From positions 620,001 through 684,000 of the forward strand of contig CAVSEP010000005.1 of the NCBI GenBank assembly GCA_963726995.1: a stretch of DNA of 64,000 nucleotides, read 5' to 3'. Positions within the stretch are counted from its first letter, which is position 1, and every line of letters begins with the position of its first letter. The position numbers and the translations under genes are program-made. A model generated the notes under the pieces. It saw only the letters and a program-made list of their open reading frames with translations. It had not been told where the DNA came from and did no database searches. The stretch comes from DAIDKA01 sp963726995. Its GTDB lineage: Bacteria; Pseudomonadota; Gammaproteobacteria; Steroidobacterales; Steroidobacteraceae. Shown piece by piece: positions 57,726 to 64,000 of the stretch.

Positions 57726-58311
57726 CGGGACCACCACAATATCTACCGGGACGGCATTTGCGTCGCGTGCGGCCTTTGTGACGTCAGAGTGCGTCACCAA
57801 TTGCGCGACCACCAGTTTTCCGTACCGACCAATCATCGTGACAGCGAATCTGTTGTCACAGGTCGGGTTGCTCGCAGTCCTCGCGAGCGTTGATCGCAAT
57901 TCTCACGTGCGGGCCGCATGTGCCCCATACGGTTGATCCGGGAACAAGGACATCACACTTGTGAGAAGTGTTGTTCCAGCATGTAACACGCAGCCTTGCG
58001 GTTCCTTCTTTCGAAAACGGGATCCCGTTCGGAAACTGTCGGGGCCTTTCCATGTGTGGTCCGCAGGAGCCTCGGCTACGATTCCAAGGACCTGAGTGAA
58101 ATCAATTATTTAGGTCTTCTCCTGTCGGGAATGTCGCTGACCGTGAAAGCGTCGGATCATGATTCGTCGACCTTTTCGAAATTCCGCTGTTCGATTCGGA
58201 TTCGATCGCCGCGGATCGCACGTTTGGCTGATATGCGCTGGGCGCAGGTCGATTGCGCTATCCTCTGCCGCGATGATGCGGGGTCACCTTTGAATACAAG
58301 GGATTGATGAC
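57726..58311. other. Gene-poor 586-bp region before the G8 protein
   Basis: No convincing gene. AACGGGATCCCGTT (58016-58029) is a perfect 14-bp palindrome and might be an operator. Base composition is lower in GC than flanking genes and no obvious promoter hexamers were found. An in-frame stretch at 57996-58307 has no family features and poor codon bias. Confidence 0.4.
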
Positions 58312-60993
58312 ATGAGAAGACAATATCGCTCGTTCCTTTTTGCGTCGCTGGTTCCAGCATTCTTCCTCGTCAGCGCATTCGATGTCTGTGCGGCGGCTCA
58401 GGAACAAGGAACGCACGCGGTCAAGCAAGAGCTGTGGTCCAATCCTGCCACCTGGCCAGACCGGAAGGTGCCCCGCGCAGGGGACATGGTCACCATTGAA
58501 AGAGGCAAGAACGTAGTCCTCGATGTCAGTCCGCCGCCGCTGGGCGGAATGCACGTCAACGGCAAACTCAGCTTCTCGGATAAGGCCGACCTCGAGCTGA
58601 CTACCGAATGGATCATGTTGCAGGGAGAGCTGGCAATCGGCACCGAAGCCAAACCCCACACGCGCAAGGCGACCATCACTCTCACCGACAACGTCCCCAA
58701 TGAAGAAATGGCCGGCATGGGTGACCGCGGCATCATGCTCTTGGGTGGAACGCTGAATCTGCACGGTGACCGGACGAATTCCTGGACCAAGCTGGCGAGC
58801 ACCGCCGAAGCAGGCAGCAGCTCGATACAGGTGCTGGATGCCAAGGGTTGGCGGGTCGGTGACCAGATTGTCCTCGCGTCAACGGATTTCGATCCCCATC
58901 AGGCAGAGCGGCGAGCCATCTCCGGCATCCAGGGCAATACGATCACGCTCGACCGAAAACTGGACTACATGCACTACGGCAGGATCACCTTCGGCGTGGA
59001 TGAGCGTGGCGAGGTCGGCATGCTGACCCGCAACATCCTCATCCAGGCATCGCCCGATGCCGACAAGACACTCTTCGGCGGGCATGTGATGGCCATGGTC
59101 ACGAGCAAGATGTACGTCTCTGGCGTCGAGTTCAATCGCATGGGCCAGAACATGCATCTCGCCCGCTATCCCATCCACTGGCATCTGGTCGGGGATGGGA
59201 AAGGCCAGTACATCCAGAACTCCGCGATTCACGACACCTACAGCCGTTGCGTGACCGTGCATGGCACCAACGACGTGCGCGTCGAAAACAATGTGACCTA
59301 CAACAACATCGGCCACTGCTTCTTCCTCGAAGACGCCGTGGAGCACGGCAACCAGTTCGTCCACAACCTGGGGATCCTAACCAAGTGCCATCCGGACGCG
59401 CCGTGCGTCCCGACCAACCTCGCGCCGTTCGGATCGACGGGCGGCAAGAACTTTGATACCGCCGGGCAGAACGCCAAGGATATCCTCATCCCTTCCGACA
59501 ACACGGCGTCGACTTTCTGGATCACCAATCCGGACAATATCTATCGGGACAACGTGGCCGCGGGGTCCGACTCGACAGGTTTCTGGCTCGCCTTTCCGGA
59601 GCATCCGACGGGCGCGTTCGCAGACACAGATATCAGCAAGGCAACCTGGCCACGTCGAATGCAGGTGCGGGAGTTCAAGGGCAACACCGCCCATTCGAAC
59701 TTTGACGGTTTCATGTCCGACCGCGGCCCCAGGGCCGATGGCCATTTCGCCGTCGGCGGGTATATTTCACTTGCCAATCCCGCTGACGCGAGCAGCCCTC
59801 AAGTGGCGTCGGTCTTCGAGGATTTCACCAGCTACAAGAACCGCAATAGCGGCATCTGGGCCCGCGGTGAGATGCACCTGTTCAAGAACCTGAAGATGGC
59901 CGACAACGCCATCGGCTACACGCACGCGTCCGGCAACTTCGGTCAATCCGCCTATACGTCACGGGTGGTTGACTCGCTGTTCGTAGGCGAAACCGAGAAC
60001 GTCGGCAACCCCAGGACGCCTGCGGAAATGGCTTACGGCCGCAGCTTGCCGGAGCCCGCAGTCGCGGATTTCCCGATCCGCGGCTACGAGTTCTACGACT
60101 ACCATCATGAACTGGACAATGACACCTTCGTGAATTTCCAGGACAACGCCACCCGCAAGACGGGAGCGATCTCTTACCTGCTGTTTACCAGCTTCGGAAT
60201 GAGCTCCAACAACACCGTACAGCGCGCGAAATTCATCAACGCCAAGCCGGTGTATTTCCCGCCGATGGAGCATAAGTGGAGCAACGACGATTATGGCAAT
60301 GGCAGCTATAAGACCTCGGTGTTCCACGACCTGGACGGTTCGGTCGACGGCGTCCCGGACTCCTTCATTCTCATCAACGACGAAAATGACGCAATCGCAG
60401 TCGACTCAAAAGCCTGTCAGGTCAAACCCACCTGGAACGCGGCGGTGTGCAAGGGCGATGTCGGACGCTTGAGTTTTGGCGGCGCTGGCGGTCCGGGCGG
60501 TCCCGGCGCGCCAGGTCGTCCTGGTGCGGCTGCCGGTGCTGGCGGACCCGGTGGTCCGGGCGGCGCAGCCCGTCCAGGCGGAGCGGGTGGTCCAGGCGGC
60601 GGCTTCCCGGCAGGAACGTTTACCGTCGGTGGTGCCCGACCCACGCAGCCGCCCGTCGTTCTCAGCCGCAATGGCAAGGACTACAGCGTGACCGGAGAAA
60701 CCAACGTACTGGCGGGTACCGAGTTCAAGGTGACCACTGAAAGGCCCTCCCTGTCCCTCAACGTGAAGGAACTGGATAGCGGCTCGTGGGTGATCTTCGA
60801 GCTGCCGGGATTCGCGACTGCAGCCTCGGGTACGCAGCAGAGCAGCCTGGATGCACTGCGCAAGTCCAGCGACACCTCGTACTACAAGGGTAACGGTTCA
60901 CTTTGGGTCAAGCTTGTGTCCAGCGGTGACGTCCTTGGCAGCGGCCCCGGCAGCGGCCCTAGTGGCGGAGCCAGCCTCCTGGTCAGCCGGTAA
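58312..60993 (+). CDS. Secreted G8-domain/beta-helix protein with collagen-like segment (CEMIP/TMEM2-like)
   Basis: The 893-residue protein has a signal peptide (SFLFASLVPAFFLVSAFDVCAAA) and then a G8 domain (about 38-150: LWSNPATWPDRKVPRAGDMV, LDVSPPPLGGMHVNGKLSF, TEWIMLQGELAIGTE). A right-handed beta-helix follows (about 225-690) with HWHLVGDGKGQYIQNSAIHD, YNNIGHCFFLEDAVEHGN and FWITNPDNIYRDNVAAGSDSTGFWL, the arrangement of eukaryotic CEMIP, TMEM2 and PKHD1L1. Residues about 722-766 are Gly-Pro-rich and collagen-like, then a C-terminal beta domain. CEMIP and TMEM2 depolymerise hyaluronan; here a polysaccharide-acting role is inference. A clear terminator follows. Confidence 0.88.
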   Translation: MRRQYRSFLFASLVPAFFLVSAFDVCAAAQEQGTHAVKQELWSNPATWPDRKVPRAGDMVTIERGKNVVLDVSPPPLGGMHVNGKLSFSDKADLELTTEWIMLQGELAIGTEAKPHTRKATITLTDNVPNEEMAGMGDRGIMLLGGTLNLHGDRTNSWTKLASTAEAGSSSIQVLDAKGWRVGDQIVLASTDFDPHQAERRAISGIQGNTITLDRKLDYMHYGRITFGVDERGEVGMLTRNILIQASPDADKTLFGGHVMAMVTSKMYVSGVEFNRMGQNMHLARYPIHWHLVGDGKGQYIQNSAIHDTYSRCVTVHGTNDVRVENNVTYNNIGHCFFLEDAVEHGNQFVHNLGILTKCHPDAPCVPTNLAPFGSTGGKNFDTAGQNAKDILIPSDNTASTFWITNPDNIYRDNVAAGSDSTGFWLAFPEHPTGAFADTDISKATWPRRMQVREFKGNTAHSNFDGFMSDRGPRADGHFAVGGYISLANPADASSPQVASVFEDFTSYKNRNSGIWARGEMHLFKNLKMADNAIGYTHASGNFGQSAYTSRVVDSLFVGETENVGNPRTPAEMAYGRSLPEPAVADFPIRGYEFYDYHHELDNDTFVNFQDNATRKTGAISYLLFTSFGMSSNNTVQRAKFINAKPVYFPPMEHKWSNDDYGNGSYKTSVFHDLDGSVDGVPDSFILINDENDAIAVDSKACQVKPTWNAAVCKGDVGRLSFGGAGGPGGPGAPGRPGAAAGAGGPGGPGGAARPGGAGGPGGGFPAGTFTVGGARPTQPPVVLSRNGKDYSVTGETNVLAGTEFKVTTERPSLSLNVKELDSGSWVIFELPGFATAASGTQQSSLDALRKSSDTSYYKGNGSLWVKLVSSGDVLGSGPGSGPSGGASLLVSR

Positions 60994-61017
60994 GCTGGGT
61001 CCTGTCGTATGGGCAAG

Positions 61018-61044
61018 AGCCCCCGGCACAGGTCGGGGGCTTTT
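61018..61044 (+). terminator. Rho-independent terminator after the G8 gene
   Basis: AGCCCCCG (61018-61025) and CGGGGGCT (61034-61041) form an 8-bp GC-rich stem with an 8-nt loop, followed by TTTT. It lies 25 bp after the G8 stop and ends against the stop of the small convergent frame at 61044. Confidence 0.9.
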
Positions 61045-61280
61045 CAGAGCGCCCGGTCGTGCGCGATCAATTCCCGGAACCAGCCCTCGAGGTACCACGA
61101 ATCGCCGATGACCGCGTGGCACGGCGCCGGCAACTGCCGCGCGCTGTCACTTCCCTCAACAAAGACTTCGCCTTCGGGCTTCTCCGCCAATAAGGCTCCG
61201 TCCAAAGTCGCACAGGCCAAGTTTGAGGATGGACCATGGGTGTCTACATTGGTCCAGGAGGAGCGCGCGGCGAACTGCAA
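61044..61280 (-). CDS. Small hypothetical protein or 3' gene remnant
   Basis: The 78-residue frame has strong GC at third codon positions in its last 60 codons (LLAEKPEGEVFVEGSDSARQLPAPCHAVIGDSWYLEGWFREL), unlike the surrounding non-coding DNA, and ends exactly at the terminator. The N-terminal part looks less coding-like. It may be the tail of a decayed gene or a small unannotated protein; I do not recognise a family. Confidence 0.4.
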   Translation of the reverse strand: MQFAARSSWTNVDTHGPSSNLACATLDGALLAEKPEGEVFVEGSDSARQLPAPCHAVIGDSWYLEGWFRELIAHDRAL

Positions 61281-61352
61281 CGGACCTGCAGCGGGGCACT
61301 GTGGATCTTGCTTATCGACGGATGAGGTTTGATTCTAACTTGTTGATTTCAC

Positions 61353-61401
61353 TGGCTCCCCGGGTTGGAATCGAACCAACGACCAACGGATTGACAGTCT
61401 A
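61353..61401 (-). other. Partial tRNA (Asp-like GTC anticodon) remnant / right direct repeat
   Basis: On the minus strand the segment reads as a 3' tRNA half ending in CCA: anticodon loop CTGTCAA (GTC anticodon at 61393-61395), a perfect T-arm (GTTGG/CCAAC around TTCGATT), acceptor strand CCGGGGA and GCCA. The matching 5' acceptor strand (TCCCCGG) is absent and the anticodon stem has a mismatch, so it is not a functional gene. Such halves are typical integration scars. Confidence 0.55.
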
Positions 61402-61812
61402 CTGACCACAGCGAGCTGAATTATGGATATTGCAGCGGAATTCTCCTTCACCACATCCAATTTTTGACGTAGCTACCGCCAATAAGCTCCTGATTCCCAA
61501 CCTCAGCGCAAAGTTAAATGGTCGCTCATTAATGCTCTGACTAAGCGGCTGGCCGTTCGCCGCCGCATTCCTCGAATTCCGCTGCAGGATGCATTATCGT
61601 GATCCTTCTGATCACGGTCATCTTAGACGGCGAGGGCTCCTGAGTTGAATTGGCAGCATCGTGGCTCGATGCCGGCAGAGTGTGCGCCTGCTGTGGTTTA
61701 CACCGCGCTCATCAAGATCCCTGTGGTGCGGCTCGCTGCATTCGGTGACTGGCGGCACGCGCCATCGCTCGCACGACCCATCCCCTGATCCGATCGCTAG
61801 ATCGATCGCGCC
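61402..61812. other. Non-coding region before the second sigma/kinase pair
   Basis: No gene is supported in these 410 bp. A frame overlapping the tRNA remnant ends in GIEPTTNGL, a string often mis-annotated as protein where tRNA genes are read antisense. GATCCTTCTGATCACGG near 61599-61616 contains repeated GATC words but no clear site. The sigma-factor promoter must lie here; I could not locate it. Confidence 0.4.
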
Positions 61813-62373
61813 ATGTCCCCGGAACTGCCGTCTTCTGCGCCCACGAGTGACTGTATGTCCGACGACCTGGTCGAGGCGCAGGCGCAGTTGTTCGCCTCGT
61901 CATATGCGGCCCTGCGGCGGATTGCCGATCGTGAACTGCGTCAGCACCCAGGTTGCAGCATTAGTCCCACCACACTGGTTCACGAGGCCTACCTCAACAT
62001 GGCCGGGCGTGCCGTCGATTTCGAGGATCCAGCCCGATTCCTAGGATACGTCGCACGGGCGATGCGCAGTCTGTTGATCGACTTCGTGCGGCAGCGCGAC
62101 TCGCTGAAACGAGGCGCCGAGTTCGAGATCACGCACCTCACGACTCACCAAGGCGGGGAGGTGCCCGACAGCACCCTGCTGACGCATTTGTCCGAGGCGC
62201 TGGACGCGCTCGGCAAGTTGGACCCCAGGCTCGCCGAGGTGGTCGATCTGCGGTACTTCTGCGGATTCTCCTTTGCCGAGATCGCCAGATTGCGGGGCGC
62301 ATCGGAGCGCACGGTGCAGCGCGACTGGGAGAAGGCGCGACTCCTGCTGTGTGACGAGATCAAGTTGCCGTGA
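61813..62373 (+). CDS. ECF sigma factor paired with a WD40 kinase
   Basis: The start may be 61813 or, with a shorter N-terminus, 61855 (MSDDLVEAQAQLF). The protein has region 2 (TLVHEAYLNMAGRAVDFEDPARFLGYVARAMRSLLIDFVRQR) and region 4 (LDPRLAEVVDLRYFCGFSFAEIARLRGASERTVQRDWEKARLLL), the same subgroup as the sigma factor at 16.4-17 kb (shared RTVxRDWEKARLLL). Its stop overlaps the kinase start (GTGA). Confidence 0.93.
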   Translation: MSPELPSSAPTSDCMSDDLVEAQAQLFASSYAALRRIADRELRQHPGCSISPTTLVHEAYLNMAGRAVDFEDPARFLGYVARAMRSLLIDFVRQRDSLKRGAEFEITHLTTHQGGEVPDSTLLTHLSEALDALGKLDPRLAEVVDLRYFCGFSFAEIARLRGASERTVQRDWEKARLLLCDEIKLP

Positions 62374-64000
62374 GCTCGGTCGGCCCCATGAGCAGCTCGC
62401 TGCGTGAACTGACCCCCGACCAGTTTGCTCGGATCTCGCGACTGCTGGACGAGTCACTCGAGCTCGCTCCGCAGGAACGCCACACATGGCTCGGCGAACT
62501 TGCGCGCCAGGATCCCGAAGCGGCCTCGCTGCTACGGCGCCTGTTCGCTGCGCAGGAAACGGGCGAAGCCGCGCGCTTCGTGAACAAACTGGGGGAGATT
62601 GCCGCCGCACTGGCCCCTTGCCTATCCGCCGAAGCACCGCTCGTCGATCGACGCTTCGGTCCGTACCGAATCCTCTCGCTGCTCGGCCGTGGTGGCATGG
62701 GCAGTGTATGGCTCGCCGAGCGCGTCGATGGACTCTTCACGCGGCAGGTGGCTTTGAAGCTGGTACATCCCATTCTCGGCCCGATGCTCAACGAGCGATT
62801 CAGCCGTGAGCGCGAGATTCTCGCAAGCCTCAGCCATGCACACATCGCGCGGCTGTTCGACGCCGGCATCGCCGAGGATGGGCAGCCTTATCTGGCCCTC
62901 GAATACGTCGAGGGCGCTCCTCTGACGCGCCACTGCGACGAACATCGCCTCGGTCTCGAGGCGCGCCTGCAGCTGTTTCGCCAAGTGCTGAGCGCGGTTC
63001 AGTACGCGCACGCCCGCCTCGTCATTCACCGCGACCTCAAGCCCTCCAATATCCTGGTCACTGCGCAGGGCGAGGCGCAGCTGCTCGATTTCGGTATTGC
63101 GAAGCTCCTGACGGAAGGTTCGGGCACGCATGAGACAGAACTTACGCAGGCCGGCGGTCGTGCCCTTACGCCCGACTACGCCGCGCCTGAACAGATAGTC
63201 GGCGGCCCGATCACCACTCAGGCAGATGTCTACTCGCTGGGGGTCATCTTCTATGAGCTGCTCACGGGCGGGCGCCCCTACCGCCTCAAGCGCGGCTCAC
63301 GCGGCGCGCTTGAGGACGCGATCCTGCAGGCCGAGCCTGTGGCGCCGAGCCGCGCAGGATTGAGCGAGCCGGCGGCGGCGGCGCGCGACACCACCGCGCG
63401 CAAGCTTGCGAAGGCGTTAGCGGGCGACCTCGATACCATAGCCCTCAAGGCACTCAAAAAGGCGCCCGCTGAGCGCTATGCAACGGTCAATGCACTCGAT
63501 GAGGACATTGCCCGCTTCCTTCGCGGTGACGTCGTGCTCGCGCAGCCGGATAACCTGGTCTACCGCGTGCGCAAGTTCGTGGGCCGGCATCGGCTCGCCA
63601 TCACCGCGGCCGCAGCGCTGCTGACCACGCTCGCGGGGGGTCTGGCGATGACCAGTCATGAGGCCACGCTTGCTGCCGCGCAACGCGATCAGGCATTGTT
63701 GGCACAGCGCAAGCTGCTGACGCAGGCTGCAGCCGCGCGCCTGAACCTGGGCGACAGCAGCGGCGCCATGGGCATCATGCGAGCGGTGCTGGCTCAGCCT
63801 GGAGGCACAACCCCCGAGGCGCTCAATGTCTTCCAAGGCGCGCGCGCCGCCGACACCGCGGTGCTGGCCCTCGTCGGGCATATGGGGCGGCTCAACTGCG
63901 CCAGCTTCTCTCCAGACGGCACGCGCGTGGTCACCGCTTCGCAGGATCGCACCGCCCGCATCTGGGACGCCCGCAGCGGGCTGGAACTGCATCGGCTCAC
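62370..64000 (+). CDS. Ser/Thr protein kinase with WD40 tail (3' end outside window)
   Basis: Begins at GTG 62370 (GTGA overlap with the sigma stop) or ATG 62388 in the same frame. The kinase has the glycine loop LLGRGGMGSVW, the Lys in VALKLV, HRDLKPSN (His220-Asp222) and DFG (from Asp240), and the activation segment TPDYAAPEQI. A membrane helix (HRLAITAAAALLTTLAGGLAM) follows, then, near the window edge, the first WD40-like repeat (LNCASFSPDGTRVVTASQDRTARIWDARSG). No stop is reached by 64000. The TPR kinase at 13.6-16.4 kb is its structural counterpart. Confidence 0.93.
   Translation, partial: MSSVGPMSSSLRELTPDQFARISRLLDESLELAPQERHTWLGELARQDPEAASLLRRLFAAQETGEAARFVNKLGEIAAALAPCLSAEAPLVDRRFGPYRILSLLGRGGMGSVWLAERVDGLFTRQVALKLVHPILGPMLNERFSREREILASLSHAHIARLFDAGIAEDGQPYLALEYVEGAPLTRHCDEHRLGLEARLQLFRQVLSAVQYAHARLVIHRDLKPSNILVTAQGEAQLLDFGIAKLLTEGSGTHETELTQAGGRALTPDYAAPEQIVGGPITTQADVYSLGVIFYELLTGGRPYRLKRGSRGALEDAILQAEPVAPSRAGLSEPAAAARDTTARKLAKALAGDLDTIALKALKKAPAERYATVNALDEDIARFLRGDVVLAQPDNLVYRVRKFVGRHRLAITAAAALLTTLAGGLAMTSHEATLAAAQRDQALLAQRKLLTQAAAARLNLGDSSGAMGIMRAVLAQPGGTTPEALNVFQGARAADTAVLALVGHMGRLNCASFSPDGTRVVTASQDRTARIWDARSGLELHRL

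Noticed and set aside
61223..61405. Small frame ending in GIEPTTNGLTVY
   Set aside because: It reads antisense through a tRNA remnant; such strings are well-known spurious predictions.

Overview
This is a 64 kb window of GC-rich DNA with dense, often 4-bp-overlapping genes. The mix of TonB-dependent receptor, outer-membrane beta-barrel, many c-type cytochromes, ECF sigma/Ser-Thr kinase pairs, secreted glycosidases and a xyl-box-like operator suggests an aerobic, polymer-degrading gammaproteobacterium of the Steroidobacter/Xanthomonadales type. That placement is inference; no rRNA or intact tRNA gene is present. I see no transposase, integrase, phage genes or CRISPR array.

Layout. 1-7.3 kb: the 3' part of a giant multiheme cytochrome (33 complete CxxCH sites in a five-heme repeat), translationally coupled to a SPOR-TPR-beta-barrel protein, then a lipoprotein and a TlpA-like thioredoxin: a candidate porin-cytochrome conduit. 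7.3-9.5 kb: cytochrome c plus a beta-propeller protein carrying its own heme motif. 9.6-13.5 kb: DUF4252 protein and a large PKD lipoprotein. 13.6-17 kb: ECF sigma factor and TPR-tailed Ser/Thr kinase. 17-22.4 kb: exported protein, S9 peptidase, and a p-cresol methylhydroxylase-like flavoprotein (two frameshifts) with its cytochrome. 22.6-28.5 kb: two FtsX-type permeases without an ATPase, a GH3 beta-xylosidase/glucosidase behind a LacI-type operator, and an MBL hydrolase.

28.7-46 kb is the centrepiece: one unidirectional operon with a sigma-54 promoter (GG-N10-GC), a guanidine-I (ykkC-type) riboswitch and an SD-sequestering expression platform. Its genes are a TonB-dependent receptor, a NikR-like regulator behind its own GTATTAC-N14-GTAATAC box, two DUF1989 proteins (carboxyguanidine deiminase subunits), a urea/guanidine carboxylase, allophanate hydrolase, an ABC importer, a TPR-sulfotransferase, a second binding protein, a fatty-acid-desaturase-like di-iron membrane enzyme and a biuret-hydrolase-like cysteine hydrolase. 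The genes describe nitrogen scavenging in which guanidine and probably biuret converge on allophanate. The receptor, the regulator that has lost its nickel ligands, the sulfotransferase and the di-iron enzyme are not explained by the known pathway and are the most interesting unknowns.

46-52.6 kb: a YPQQQP-repeat/DUF4384 protein divergent from an ECF sigma, anti-sigma, caspase-DUF4384 and CHAT protease cluster (the CHAT gene is frameshifted). 52.8-57.7 kb: two PIN-toxin modules with palindromic operators flanking a flavin monooxygenase/GH39 pair. 56.9-61.4 kb is bounded by direct repeats derived from a tRNA 3' half and carries VapBC plus a G8-domain beta-helix protein resembling the eukaryotic CEMIP/TMEM2 family. 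61.8-64 kb: a second ECF sigma/Ser-Thr kinase pair, the kinase running off the window into WD40 repeats.
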